NCBI RefSeq assembly: GCF_021134715.1
Contig: NC_060025.1
Span: 7,192,001 to 7,256,000 of the forward strand
From: Daphnia pulex
Lineage: Eukaryota > Arthropoda > Branchiopoda > Diplostraca > Daphniidae
Direction of reading: 5' to 3'
Length of the DNA: 64,000 bases
Shown: positions 48,819 to 61,434 of the stretch, piece by piece
How the letters are laid out: every line of letters begins with the position of its first letter
Position numbering within the stretch: the first letter of the stretch is position 1
Position numbers and translations under genes: made by a program
Notes under the pieces: model-generated
What the model saw: only the letters and a program-made list of their open reading frames with translations
The model's database searches: none
What the model was told of the DNA's origin: nothing

Positions 48819-49232
48819 ACCAAACAGTGTTCGAGAACGCGCACGAAATCTGGTTGTTCTTAGCTTTAACTGATTGTTTGTGACTGTGTCCATTTATAGC
48901 TCTAATCTAAAATTCTCTTACGAATCACTCTGTACATACACATGAACAAATAAATGTGCTTGCTCCAATGCTCCTATACACAATCTATTTTTTTCTATGC
49001 AGTATTAAATATACTCGATGGCAGAACGCTGAAAATGTCAGCACCATATGGTAATAGCGTCCAAAAAATGAGATAATTTAGAATGGAGTTGCCTATGAAG
49101 TAAAGTTGTTGGATGTTTATACCGCATGTTTATTCTTAAATTGTAAAACTTATGGAAGACATGCTAAATCTGTAAATAAACCCAAAGAAGGAGCACCACT
49201 GCAAGGCAGACTAACAGTTCACTTAAATATCT

Positions 49233-51052
49233 TTACGGAGCAAGGCGTTCATAAATCCAACCTTCGTCTCCTTGGTGAGTCAAGACACCGTCCGGCTCTT
49301 CACTGGACGACGGTCGTCGAAATCGAATCCGATCATGGATTCTAGTAGACTGTCCTTGCCAAAACTCGATGACTTCTGGAATTACAACGTAACCTCCCCT
49401 AATATGCAGAAAGCAAAGATTAATTCATGGACATAGTAAATGACAAACAAATGAAAAGACAAAAAGCTTTGGGTCGAAACTGACCATTTATCCGGTCTTG
49501 GAATGGGGATCTTTTCGTCGGCGTATTCTTTCGTCAATTTTTCCTCGTCATCAACCAGTACTTGACGGGATGAAATTGCTTGGCTCTGAGACTAGTCACA
49601 CAAATGAATTAATTCTTGGTAAGAATTAATCTGTCTGAAAGCACTGCAAATCTTTGGACATCTTTATACTGAAACTAGCGCTCCAATCTGGCTGCTACGG
49701 GGTCGAGATTGAAAGTATTCATCAGAGGCTTCGGCTGGAAGTTTTTTCACTGCACCCTCTATCCTAACCTTATTTTAAAATGGAATTTTGATGAAAAATG
49801 ATCTATAAATGTTTTTAAATGCAACTATTACAGATTTTAGCAAAGGTTCCCAGTAGAAAGTGAGGGCTGCAAATGGATTTTCTTCCTGTTAAAAAAACGT
49901 ACAATTTTAAAAACCAATAATATAAAATAAAGTAATAAATAATTATTTTCCGCTAATAACCGACTATAGGAACTTAAGTTGAATAAAAATAGCATACCAA
50001 CTCGATTCCTTTCCTGCTGGAGTAGTTGGTGAAAAATCGAAATCCTTCTTTATCGAACCCTTTGAGCAACACGTAACGAGCGGAGGGTTTCCCTGTGCTA
50101 TAAAAAATTATACACAATTATGCTCTAAAATAGGAAAGGACAATCTCAATGTCTAAGCTTATTTGGCTTACTTGGAAGCTGTTGACAAACACATGGCATT
50201 TGCTTCAAGAATATTTGGTGTTTGGCAAGCAACATCAAACCATGATTGGAATTGTTTTATAGGCTCTTTAGCAACAAGGCTGTCCTCAGTGAATGTGTTG
50301 TGCTTCTCATTGTAAGGTTTTCGCATTCCTAATGATAACATGAGAAAAAAAATGAATGGATGATCGATAAAACACAAAAATCACCACACGAACAAGACGG
50401 ACAGCGAAAAAAACTAATTTATGATGTAGGTTTCGGTTAAGAAAGAAATAAAGTGAATAAGTTCAGAAGGACAGGTGAGAGTGAGACTGAATCAACGTTG
50501 AATTTACCTGGTCCCTTGGCCCGAACTAATAAACGGGCCTTGGGGAACTCTCGGGGCGGGACAAAAGAAAAATCTTGATTCGTTTTTAGACGACTAGATA
50601 CCAACGTTGGTTTGACACTTTTCCTAGTATTCTAAACGCTTTTTGTCTTTCTGAACTAGGCCTTTGGTAAATAGTTAATAATACTGCTGGAGAATTTGCG
50701 TACGATTGGTGTAAACTCTCTCGCTCTCTCCTGATCATTTTACAGGTCTTTTTTTCTGCATTTTCGTTAACTGATGGTTGTGATGTATCTGTATTAGTGG
50801 CGATGCCACTGCTGAATGATCAGAATTGTGTTGGTTTTTGTTTGCTGTGTTATCGATCGCCAAATAGTCGTGCTGAAACGACGATGAGAAACATCTCTAA
50901 AGCTTCGTTATGCAACATTATGTAACAAACAAAATCATATGTATCAGCATCAGGTTACACAGAAACAAGAAAAGAAAGTAGAAAGGGTTGAATTTTATTC
51001 ACTAACCTCCTAGGTCTATCCCTTGAGATTTATTTGAAGTTTCTGTCGCCAT
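49233..51052 (-). CDS. PNPO: Pyridoxine/pyridoxamine 5'-phosphate oxidase
   Basis: FMN-dependent enzyme that oxidises pyridoxine or pyridoxamine 5'-phosphate to pyridoxal 5'-phosphate, the last step of vitamin B6 salvage in the cytosol. Seven minus-strand exons: 51052-51007, 50328-50172, 50097-49998, 49885-49832, 49768-49670, 49585-49485 and 49398-49233, giving 240 aa. Family segments in order are [90 protein letters not shown] and the invariant C-terminal [10 protein letters not shown] ... GWIYERLAP. The start Met opens a short first exon ([10 protein letters not shown]). An alternative 5' exon could lie near 50515-50580, where a GTAAAT donor context is seen. The gene diverges from POLR3G and converges on NEURL4. 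Confidence 0.94.
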
Positions 51053-51433
51053 GGCCTTTCCAAGAAGGCTTTTCAAGGGATGAGGGAGAGAGATCTTAAG
51101 ATGAAAAATTAGGTATCTTGATGATAACATGAGCTAGAGTTGCACTAATGAAATGCCCACATAAGTAATCAGGAGAAAAAATTAATAATTTAACAATCTT
51201 GCCCTAGTTTTTATCTGTAAAAGGCGTACGTTGCTGTTGCACTGTCTGTCAGTCTGTCATTTTTTACCTTTTCCAGACATGGCAACTCAGCATACGTGAA
51301 ATATTGCAGCTGATTTCAATTTCTCATTTTGCGGACACACGAGACACGACACAGTCAAAAAATCTGTTGTTACGTTGCTTGAAAGTCAAATTATAATTAA
51401 TTCAAGTACTTATAAACCTGTCATAAACTTCTC
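51053..51433. promoter_or_regulatory. Bidirectional promoter between PNPO and POLR3G
   Basis: Only 381 bp separates the two start codons, which point away from each other, so the region must serve both genes. About the half nearest POLR3G is kept in the inverted copy; the PNPO-proximal half is not. Confidence 0.6.
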
Positions 51434-52253
51434 ATGGGTGGAAGAGGACGAGGGAGAGGAAATGCGGTTTCCTTTAACATTGAGCAATTGGGATTTGGTA
51501 GAGGTGAAGCAGGTCCAGTTTCTGTTACTCAACCTCCTCCACTATTCCCCTCTCTAGGTATTAAATTATTTACACTATTTGTGAAACAGTGTAAAGTTCT
51601 GAATTTTTTCCAATTTCTCTGTTAGAAAACAGGCCTCTTCCATTAATTAAAGATGTGGAAAATGAGTATATACTGGTTACCCAAAAGGATTTGAGCACAA
51701 GAATGAGAAACTCACCGTTTTACTTGAAACCCTCAGAAAAGTAGGTGAATAGTTAATGATTATAGTTTATTCACACACTTATTATTCTTGAAGAATCAAT
51801 AGCACATCTTATGAAAAAGAGCTACCTGTTCTATGGAATCGAATGCCTGCTGAACTTAGGGAAACTCTCCCCAAGAGGTTAGCAACTGGCAATTCAAAAG
51901 TCACTCTGAATGCTAAAAAGAAGAAAGTTGAAGACCCTGATAAAATTTTTGCCAAGCTTGAAAAGAAAGAAAGAACTGAAAGTGAAGTAGAAGAGGATGG
52001 AGGTTTGTTGAGCAAAGTATATTCTACAATTTCCATAAGTTTCTAAAATGTTTTATTAATGATAGATGGGAAAGAAGATGAAGATGATCAAGATAAATCA
52101 GATGATGAGAAAGTGGAAATGGAAGATGATGTTGTGGAAGATGATGATCCAGAAATGGATGATGAAACAGACTATGCTAATAATTATTTTGAAAATGGTG
52201 AAGCTTATTTGGATGATGAAGACGGCCAAGATGATGGAGAAGCCCAGTTTTAG
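51434..52253 (+). CDS. POLR3G: RNA polymerase III subunit RPC7, copy A
   Basis: Subunit of the RPC3-RPC6-RPC7 heterotrimer of RNA polymerase III, needed for initiation at tRNA and 5S genes in the nucleus. Four exons: 51434-51557, 51626-51740, 51803-52002 and 52066-52253, giving 208 aa. The N-terminus MGGRGRGRGNAVSFNIEQLG, PPPLFPSLENRPLP and the central LPVLWNRMPAEL match the family. The C-terminus is a long acidic tail (DEDDQDKSDDEKVE and following) ending DYANNYFENGEAYL, as in vertebrate RPC7. AATAAA at 52296-52301 is a plausible poly(A) signal. A nearly identical second copy lies in the inverted arm. Confidence 0.93.
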
Positions 52254-53220
52254 CAATACTGTAATCATTTCCTATGCAAAACTCAGACAACTTGAAATAA
52301 AAGTCTCTTTTTTTTTAATGTCTTATTTTCTTTAACTTACAAGCTGAAGAAAACATTTTCTATGTGGTTCTAATTGACGTTATTTAGTCCTTCATTGTGA
52401 GCTTAATTCATGATTCGCCAAACAATTTTGTTGAGAAATTTAAGCAAAATTTCATTGACGGCAGTGACTCCTTCATTCACTACTTTTTACTTTATGATTT
52501 GTTGTATACAATTTCATCAATTCGTGAATCAAACCCTAGGTGTATTGAATACTTTTTCTCCATTTTCTGACGATAATTTAACCCTGTTTGTAAGTTCAGC
52601 GTTCTGCAATACTAAAGAAGAAACATGTTAGGATTTGTTTTAAGTGTAAAAAGATTATTTAAAAATACCAAATTTTGCGTAACATAAATATTACGCACAA
52701 CATAAACTACCATAAAAAACTTTAATGCGATTCAACACAAATCGGGGCTCTGTACATTGCTACATTCGAATTATTTTAAACAACAATCTTAAAAACCAAC
52801 CTCTTAAGAACTATCCTCTTCAAGAATTTGAAAGTTTCGAAACCAACATGCGATTTTCAATTATCGTAAAAGTGAAAACATGTTCAAAGAACGGTTGACT
52901 TTTGGGATGATTTTTAACACGTGGTTTGATTCTCTTGCTCGAGGGCAACAACAAGCTAGTGCAAATTGAAAAAAAAAAATCTACGCTTCTTTTGCCGTAA
53001 AAAGGCTGATTCGTGGCTCTCGGCTTACTCAATAGTTAATCAATTGTTCGTTCAAGTGCCAACAGTATACGAATAATTCAGACAATTGGACAACAGACTA
53101 ATTATCACGTAATAACCCATTTACCCATAAAAAGATTCATAGCTTCATTTTTTTTTTTAACATTTATTTAGAGAAGCCTTCCATGATGTATTTGCTAGAT
53201 AGTTCAAACGGCAGTTAAAA

Positions 53221-55328
53221 TCACACCCATTTGAGGTCGGCGATCAAGGCAATATGATCCGAAGGAAACACTATACTGGGGAGCGCACAGTGTCGAGTAA
53301 CTTCCTCTAGACTGGGAAGGGGGACAACCTATGAATTCAAGGAGAAAAAAAAGTAAAAAAATGAGCATCAGCTTTAGAATTACAAAAATAATACCTGTTC
53401 AACGACAAGCTTAGATTTTTCAAAAAAAATGTAGTCAAGACAACCACTGAATCCACTAGTATAATTAGTAAAAGGAGGAGTGCCACAGGCAGTTTCCATC
53501 GCAATTGGGTTATGAAGAGATAAGTCCCGCACTGCTTCTTCTGGTTCTAGATTCGTAATACCCGGTATTAAAAGTGAAAACAAATATACGAAAATTACAA
53601 ATGAAACTTACTGCTTGACCACGCCTCGTTGTCATGATCTATGCGTTGTAATGTCATCAGTTCAAAGACACCGGATCCTGGAGTACTATTAAAATCCCCG
53701 CAAAATAAAAGGGACACTTCTTTTCCAAGTTCCTGGAAAAAGAATATTGCATTACATTTGTTTAGGTGGAGATATAATAAAGACACGCACCAATTGACAA
53801 TTTCGCAAATTTTGTGCTAAGCGCAGAGCTACACATGATTGTAGGAGACGAATGTGGTCCGCATTTGGGTGAAAATAAAGATGCGTGTTAGCTACAACTA
53901 CACGTTTACCGTTGAACAGCGACTCCAAGACAAGAAGATGACAAGAAGTAGTACGGTCAATGATTCGTTTAGACAAATCTTCATTTTTTTGCACAGCTTC
54001 CCATAAATCATTAACTAATGGATTTTTCGGCAACTCTTCGGCCAAAATATGGCTACATGATTCAACCAGCCGAAATTTGGACGTATTGAATAAACATGTC
54101 ATTCCTTCACTCACTTGTCCACCTTTTTTGCTGAATTCAGCTCCGAAACCCAATGAAGAGAAAATAGGTTTCAAATCTGAATCAAAGACTTTACCATCAA
54201 CTTCTTGGAGACAAATTATATCAGCATTGTATCCTAAATGAAAAATAAGGGTAAGCAACAGAAACAATGTTTAGTATGTTAAGGGTTAACCAATAATAAA
54301 CAATTTTACCAATTAATTCTTTTAAGATAAGTTGCTTCCGATAGTCAATTGCCAACGCGTATGGAGGACAGTAGGGGTGAAGAACTTTGCGTGTATATTC
54401 AGAATCGGTGTATAGATCGGCAAGGATATTGTAGGTCACTACCCGAAAACTAAAGAAATCATATTTAGTAATTTAAAAAAAATTATGACGATTCAATTAA
54501 ATGAACTTACCCTGTATTGCCCATTGATTCTTTTGTAAAATTGTGACGGATGTCGAAAGGACACTGGCCAGGTCCAGCTTCGACTACTTGGGAAGAGATT
54601 GCACATTCAGGAAATCCTACTCTAGATGAATTCTTTGGAATACATTTTACTTTGAGCCAGCTGCCAATGTCTGAGTTTGAAGTAGAGTAGGAGAATCCTG
54701 TTCCAACTTGAACCCAAGTTTCAGAACTATCTTCTGGGGCGACATTTATAGGCTCATGGCTCTTGTACCAAATTAGTTCACATTCACTTGTTATACAATA
54801 CTCTACTTCAAATTTGCTTAGATAAACTTGATACCCTGCCATAATTGAAGTAGGGAGCTTGAGAGTTTTTACTGTAGGAGGGTCAACATCTAAATGGTAT
54901 AATTGACCATTTACTTGAATTACAACATCTGGCATAATAAGCAAATTTCTACAAGTCACCTCTGGACCTATTATTTCACAGCCCTGCAACAGTTGGACTT
55001 CTAACTTCAACTCATCCAGGGGATCCGTAGGCAACTTCTTCAGTTTTTTTTTCTTGTACTTTAAAAAAGCCTTGTCAATATTTGTAACTATTCTTTCTTT
55101 AATTTGTTGCACATTATCATCCATTGATCTATTGAAATTGAACCAACGGTCCAACCCTATAACAGGATCTACATATTGAAACTGAATTTCCACACGATCT
55201 TCACTCTTGGTTCTACAATATGCTTTCATGGTGGAATTTCTTGTGTCTTCTTGACTCAAAAGAGAGTTGACAGCACTACTTGCTCTTCTATAAATTAAAC
55301 GGAAGGCACAATATGTTCTGCTCAACAT
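53221..55328 (-). CDS. PDE12: 2',5'-phosphodiesterase 12 (mitochondrial exonuclease)
   Basis: Exonuclease-endonuclease-phosphatase family enzyme. PDE12 in animals removes poly(A) from mitochondrial RNAs and degrades 2',5'-oligoadenylates. Six minus-strand exons: 55328-54511, 54449-54310, 54233-53791, 53732-53612, 53546-53395 and 53328-53221, giving 593 aa. The N-terminus (MLSRTYCAFRLIYRRASSAV) is Arg-rich without acidic residues, consistent with a mitochondrial targeting peptide. Residues about 25-270 form the PDE12-type N-terminal region. The EEP domain then shows VVTYNILADLY, IICLQEVDG (metal-binding Glu), VANTHLYFHPNADHIRLLQ, LLFCGDFNSTPGSGVFEL and the catalytic PSDHIALIADLKW at the C-terminus. 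All expected catalytic motifs are present. AATAAA on the minus strand at 53163-53168 is a plausible poly(A) signal. Confidence 0.95.
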
Positions 55329-55618
55329 AGCAGGTTATCTTCCGATGTAGACGAAGCAATGCCTACAAAAACAACGATCTAATTTCTCGCTCCTTACAAT
55401 TTCAAAAACAAAAACTTAATATTTACCACCTAAACTGATATTGTTGTGGTCAATATGGGATACTTGATGCGAAGAAATTATTCCAATATACACACGTGAA
55501 AATTTTTTGCAAGTTTGGCTCAGCTCAGTCGTCTGCTTGTTTTTCAGTCAACACAAAATGTGAAATCTAGCGGCGAAAGGAAATACTAAGTTCCCTTTTC
55601 CCCACCAGTTTTGAAAAT

Positions 55619-57774
55619 ATCAGCATAGTGGGTTATACCCACTGGGTATAAACAACGACGACCGTTACTTTCTAGAACTGCGCCGTCTATATTTTGATGG
55701 TTTTTAATTTTCTTTTTATTGCTGATTCGCTGATTCTTGTAACTGTATTAAAAATTAATTTTAAAATAGTAAATGTTTTTAAAATTTTTAACTCATGTTT
55801 GTTAACGCTTAAGGTACCAGTAAATTTATTAAAATAAGTTAATATTAAAATAAAGCCCCTATTTCTTAATTGTCCACAAATTTTTAATTGTTAATTGCTA
55901 CAATGTCCAAACTTACAGTACAATTTTGTCCAGGTTTTCGGTTCTTACTTAGAAAGATAGTAAAAACAGAAATCTAATTTAAAATACAGAAATCTAATTA
56001 CAATTAATTTGGAGGTTAAATGCTAAAATAACCATGTGTATATGCAACATCCAAGATATAAAATGAAGTACAAATCCCTCTCTAATGTATAAATAGTACA
56101 AAGCGAGTGGGTGTGTCGGACAAGGCGTCTCTTAGTGATCGAGGCACTTTGAGACGTTGTTCCCCTTTGAGTTCGATTCCCCTGGTGAGCAAGATTGCTT
56201 TCACACCCTGACTCGCACCATTACATACGATGGATGTCTGCAGTAGGTCGGTCTAGTGTATAAGGTTATTCTGAGCACCTTTAATCAATGCAAGCGAAAG
56301 AAAACTGGGCCCCATAATCAGTTAAAAGCGATTGGGGGTCTATGGTCACGTTACCCGATCTACGGACGGATGCGGGACCAACGTTTCTTCCTAGGCCGCT
56401 TGTTCACGCAAGCTGCCTTAGCGGCACTAGATAGAGCTAAAAATAAGCCGAACGACCACAGCTTTGGCTGCTTTTTATCCTTTTTTTCTTTTTTTTACTT
56501 TCAACGAATGGTTGACATTGAAACGGCACTCTTCCTCTACCAATTGCAATTTTTTGCACGCTGAACTGATTATCGAATGAAATGTCGGATCATCGGGCAG
56601 AATTGCGGGGTCATTCTCATTTGTGACAGGATTGCAGCAACACTGGCAGCGGCTAGCAACAGACGAAAACTGCCAAAACAACCACACAGACATGCAGTGA
56701 AACGGCAGCTGTCGATTGCAACGACACAAATAAATTCGGAAAAAATTGATGCCCCATAAGGTAGGAATACGACGGGTAGAAAAAGAAAGGAGGTGATTAA
56801 TCAACTGAAAAGGAATAGTAAATGACGGTGGTCATCATTGTTAGCGACAAAAATCACTTCAAGATGGTATTTTATTTCGACTTATTTACGTAAACACTAA
56901 GGTCTTCAAACGGGTCTCACGGCGACTTGACGTCCCACTTTGATCCACCCGTTTTCGATATGCAAATGAAGAATGAATATTCCGATTTCAACTAGCTGGT
57001 CACAAAATCAGGGTCAGGTTCTTTGGTTTAACATTAAATTAAATGGATAAACAGTTGACTCATCCTTCAAATTTGACCGACCGACCAAATTGTCCGTTTC
57101 GCACAGCTGTTTCGTATTTTAGGCGTTTCGCGTTTCGCTTTCGCAGTTTAGGGACGCCCTTTTCTTGGATTCAATCAAAAATTTACAGCAGCAGACAAAT
57201 ACTTTTTTCGCGTTACACTGCCAGAGGTAGACAGCGTTTTCATATTTATTCAGATTTATTCAAATGAAGATAATATCTATAAATAAGGCTACAATTTTTG
57301 TTTTGTTTTAAGCCAGTTTGTTCGCGGGTGTATTTAGGAACAACAAACATAATTTTTTATGAAACGAAACGAAAATTACGAGGCCGCGAACCCGCGAGTC
57401 TAAGTCTAACATCATGCTGGCATCCCGTTCCGGTGTGCGAGGTTCCCGTAGGAAATATGAATTAAAACATTAAAAAAGTAAAAGTGAAACGGTATGGTGA
57501 ATCAGGAGGGGGGCGGCGGGTCACAAAATTTATTATTAGCAATATGTAAGATTTTTCACATTTATCTTTGTTCGTTTTTTTATTTCTAACTAATAAGATT
57601 TGAAAAAGCCACCAGCCTTTGTTTCCCGCCCTCTTTCACCAAATCCAGCCCTTTCTTTATTGGTTTGCAGATTGCCATAGCTGATTAGGTGTTTTGTACT
57701 AGATTGTTTTAATTCCTTCACGATAAACTACGTACAGTACGAAAAATTACTCTTCGAAATTTGTGGATAATTGA
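55619..57774. other. Spacer of the inverted duplication
   Basis: About 2.2 kb of unique, A+T-rich DNA lies between the two head-to-head PDE12 promoters. No supported gene is seen; it contains a tRNA-derived SINE candidate near 56105-56280. Confidence 0.6.
56105..56280 (+). mobile_element. Candidate tRNA-derived SINE
   Basis: A B-box-like GAGTTCGATTCC (56169-56180) follows a segment able to form GTCTC/GAGAC pairing and a weak A-box-like region near 56115-56135. It is followed by a non-tRNA body with ACGATGGATGTCTGCAG. No poly(A) tail or target duplication was identified with certainty, so this is a tentative call. Confidence 0.4.
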
Positions 57775-58071
57775 ATTTTCAAAACTAGTGGGGAAAAGGG
57801 AACATAGTATTTCCTTTCGCCGCTAGATTTCACATTTTGTGTTGACAGAAAAACAAGCAGACGACTGAGCTGAGCCAAACTTGCCAAAAAATGTTCACGT
57901 GTGTATTGGTATATTGGAATAATTTCTTCGCATCAAGTATCCCATATTGACCACAACAATATCAGTTTAGGTGGTAAATATTAAGTTTTTGTTTTTGAAA
58001 TTGTAAGGAGCGAGAAATTAGATCGTTGTTTTTGTAGGCATTGATTCGTCTACATCGGAAGATAACCTGCT

Positions 58072-59631
58072 ATGTTGAGCAGAACATATTGTACCTTCCG
58101 TTTAATTTATAGAAGAGCAAGTAGTGCTGTCAACTCTCTTTTGAGTCAAGAAGACACAAGTAAAAAGTAAAATGTATTCCAAGGAATTCATCTAGAGTAG
58201 GATTTCCTGAATGTGCAATCTCTTCCCAAGTAGTGGAAGCTGGGCCTGGCCATTGTCCTTAATTCGATATCTGTCACAATTTTACAAAAGAATGAATGGG
58301 CAATACAGGGCCCATTGATTGAAGGGTAAGTTCATTTTATTGAATAAACATATTTTTTTAAAAACTAAATTAATGATTTCTTTAGTTTCTGGGTAGTGAC
58401 CTACAATATCCTTGCCGATCTATACACAGATTCTGAATAAACACACAAAGTTCTTCACCCCTACTGTCCTCCATAAGCGTTGGCAATTGACTATCGGAAG
58501 CAACTTATCTTAAAAGAATTAATTGGTAAAATTGTTTATTGGTTAACCCTTAACCTACTAAACATTGTTTCTGTTGCTTAATCTTATTTATCATTTAGGA
58601 TACAACGCTGATATAATCTGTCTGTGTAAGAAGTCGATGGTAAAGTCTTTGATTCAGATTTGAAACCTCTTTTCTCTTCATTGGGTTTCGGAGCTGAATT
58701 TGGAAAAAAAGGTGGACCAGTGGAAAGGAAGGTGGACCAGGGGAAGGAATGACATGTTTATTCAATACGTCCAAATTTCGGCTGGTTGAATCATGTAGCC
58801 ATATTTTGGCCGAAGAGTTGCCGAAAAATCCATTAGTTAATGATTTATGGGAAGCTGTGCAAAAAAATGAAGATTTGTCTAAACGAATCATTGACCGTAC
58901 TACTTGTTGTCATCTTCTTGTCCTGGATTCGCTGTTGAACGGTAAACGAGTAGTTGTAGCTAACACGCATCTTTATTTTCACCCAAATGCGGACCACATT
59001 CGTCTACTACAATCATGTGTAGCTCTGCGCTTAGCACAAAATTTGCGAAATTGTCAATTGGTGCGTGTCTTTATTATATCTCTACTTATACGTAATGTAA
59101 TGTAATATTCTTTTTCCAGGAACTTGGAAAGGAAGTTTCCCTTTTATTTTGCGGGGATATTAATAGTACTCCAGGATCCGGTGTCTTTGAACTGATGACA
59201 TTACAACACATAGATCATAGCAACGAGGCGTGGTCAAGCAGTGAGTTGTAATTTTCGAATATTTGTTTTCACTTTTAATAATTAATACCGGGGATTACAA
59301 ATCTAGAACCAGAAGAAGCAGTGCGGGACTTATCTCTTCATATAAACCCAATTGCGATGGAAACTGCCTGTGGCACTCCTCCTTTTACTAATTACACTAG
59401 TGGATTCAGTGGTTGTCTCGACTACATTTTTTTTGAAAAATCCAAGCTCGTCGTTGAACAGGTATTATTTTTGTAATTCTAAAGCTGATGCTCATTTTTT
59501 AACTGTTTTCCACTTGAATTCATAGGTTGTCCCCCTTCCCAGTCTAGAGGAAGTTACTCGACACTGTGCGCTCCCCAGTATAGTGTTTCCTTCGGATCAC
59601 ATTGCCTTGATCGCCGACCTCAAATGGGTGT
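58072..59631 (+). pseudogene. PDE12: PDE12 pseudogene in the inverted arm
   Basis: The start codon and first 29 or so codons match the intact gene (MLSRTYCTFRLIYRRASSAV). A deletion of about 590 bp then removes most of exon 1, with an in-frame stop at the joint. Exon 2 is interrupted by a TAA after DLYTDSE (58435-58440). The exon holding the metal-binding Glu is altered (IICL then CKKS) and frameshifted, with a small local duplication (GGAAGGTGGACCAG-type) near 58715-58750. Later exons, including FCGDINSTPGSG and the terminal SDHIALIADLKWV, remain recognisable up to the stop at 59629-59631. The catalytic GDFN has become GDIN. It is clearly non-functional as a PDE12 enzyme. Confidence 0.9.
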
Positions 59632-60616
59632 GATTTTAACTGCCGTTTGAACTAACTAGCAAATACATCATGGACGGCTTCTCTAAATAAATGTTTAAAA
59701 CAAATTAAGCTATGAATCTTATTATGGGTAAATTGGTTATTACGTAATACTTAGTCTGTTGTCCAATTGTCTGAATTATTCGTATACTGTTGGCACTTGA
59801 ACGAACGATTTATTAACTATTTTCGAGTAAGCCGAGAGCCACGAATCAGCCTTTTAACGGGCAAAAAAAGAAGCGTAGATTTTTTTTTTCAATTTGCACT
59901 AGCTTGTTGTTGCCCTCGAGCAAAAGAATCAAACCACGTATTAAAAATCATCCCTATATAAAGTCAACCATTCTTTGACCATGATTTCACTTTTACGATC
60001 ATTGAAAATCGCATCTGGTTTCGAAACTTTCAAATTCTTGAAGAGGATGGTCAACTTGCTGAAAAGAAATAGCTATTTTTATTTGGTTTTTAAGATTGTT
60101 GTTTAAAATGATTCGAATGTACAGGGCCACGATTTGTGTTAGATCGCATCATAGTTTTTGATGTTAGTTTATTTTATGCGTAATATATATGTTACGCCAA
60201 ATTTGGTATTTTTAAATAATCTTGTTACACTTAAAACAAATCCTAACATGTTTCTTCTTCAGTATTCGCCGAATGCTGAACTTACAAACAGGTTTAAAGA
60301 TATCGTCAGAAAATTGAGAAAAAGTTTTCAATACCCCCAGGGTTTGATTCACGAATTGATGAAATTGTATACAACAAATCATAAGTAAAAAATAGTGAAT
60401 GTTACTGCCGTCAATGAAATTTTTCTTAAATTTCTCAACAAAATTGTTTAGCGTACCATGAATCAAGCTCACAATGAATCACTAAATAACGTCAATTAGA
60501 ACCACATAGAAAATGTTTTCCTCAGCTTGTGGGATTAAAGAAAAGAAGACATTAAAAAAAAGAAGACTTTTATTTCAAGTTGCCTGAGTTTTGCATAGGA
60601 AATTATTACAGTATTG
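59632..60616. other. Convergent intergenic region of the inverted arm
   Basis: Counterpart of 52254-53220 between the ends of PDE12 and POLR3G. It has no gene of its own. Several short frames occur but are not conserved between the two arms. Confidence 0.6.
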
Positions 60617-61434
60617 CTAGAACTGGGCTTCTCCATCATCTTGGCCCTCTTCATCTTCCAAATAAGCTTCACCATTTTCAAAATAATTATTAGCGTAATC
60701 TGTATCGTCATCCATTTCATCATCTAAATCTTCCTTGACATCATCTTCATTTTCCACTTTCTCATCATCTGATTTATCTTGATCGTCTTCATCTTCTTTC
60801 CCATCTATCATTAAAACATTTAATAAATTTATGGAAATTATAGAATATACTTTGCTCAACAAACCTCCATCCTCTTCTACTTCACTTTCATTTCTTTCTT
60901 TCTTTTCAAGCTTGGCAAAAATTTTATCAGGGTCTTCAACCTTCTTCTTTTTAGCATTCAGAGTGACTTTTGAGTTGCCAGTTGCTATCCTCTTGGGGAG
61001 AGTTTCTCTAAGTTCAGCAGGCATTCGATTCCAGAGAACAGGTAGCTCTTTTTCATAAGATGGGCTATTGATTTTCCCAGAATAATAAGTGTGTGAATAA
61101 ACTGCAATCTTTAACTATTCACCTACTTTTCTGATTTTTTCAAGTAAAACGGTGAGTTCCTCATTCTTGTGCTCAAATCCTTTTGGGTAACCAGTATATA
61201 CTCATTTTCCACATCTTTAATTAATGGAAGAGGCCTGTTTTCTAACAGAGAAATTGGAAAAACATTCAGAACTTTACACTGTTTCACAAATAGTGTAAAT
61301 AATTTAATACCTAGAGAGGGGAATAGTGGAGGAGGTTGAGTAACAGAAACTGGACCTGCTTCACCTCTACCAAATCCCAATTGTTCAATGTTAAAGGAAA
61401 CCGCATTTCCTCTCCCTCGTCCTCTTCCACCCAT
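60617..61434 (-). CDS. POLR3G: RNA polymerase III subunit RPC7, copy B (intact)
   Basis: Inverted duplicate of the gene at 51434-52253. Exons are 61434-61311, 61241-61127, 61064-60865 and 60804-60617. All exon lengths (124, 115, 200 and 188) are identical to copy A, and the frame is open for 208 aa. The changes are mild: NTSYEKE to NPSYEKE, LKPSEK to LKKSEK, KRLATG to KRIATG, ERTESE to ERNESE, and several in the acidic tail (VEMEDDVVEDDDPEMDDETD to VENEDDVKEDLDDEMDDDTD). Splice sites are retained. Preservation here contrasts with the decay of PDE12 and PNPO in the same arm, suggesting this copy is expressed or very recent. Its upstream region is shortened to about 180 bp of the original promoter. 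Confidence 0.88.

Larger units (their letters stand above)
48363..55618. repeat. Left arm of a large inverted duplication
   Basis: Reverse-complement match with 57775-62753. The outer end lies in NEURL4 exon 11 (GGGGAATCTAATGG) and the inner end just upstream of the PDE12 promoter (CCAGTTTTGAAAAT). This arm is 7.26 kb and retains intact genes. The other arm is 4.98 kb because of internal deletions. Confidence 0.92.

Noticed and set aside
49106-49345. Plus-strand frame after NEURL4, also present in the inverted arm
   Set aside because: It is antisense to the PNPO last exon and 3' region; the invariant PNPO C-terminus on the other strand explains the conservation.
56256-56564. Plus-strand frame of 102 codons in the spacer
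   Set aside because: It begins within the SINE-like body, ends in low-complexity Phe/Ser sequence and has no family similarity.
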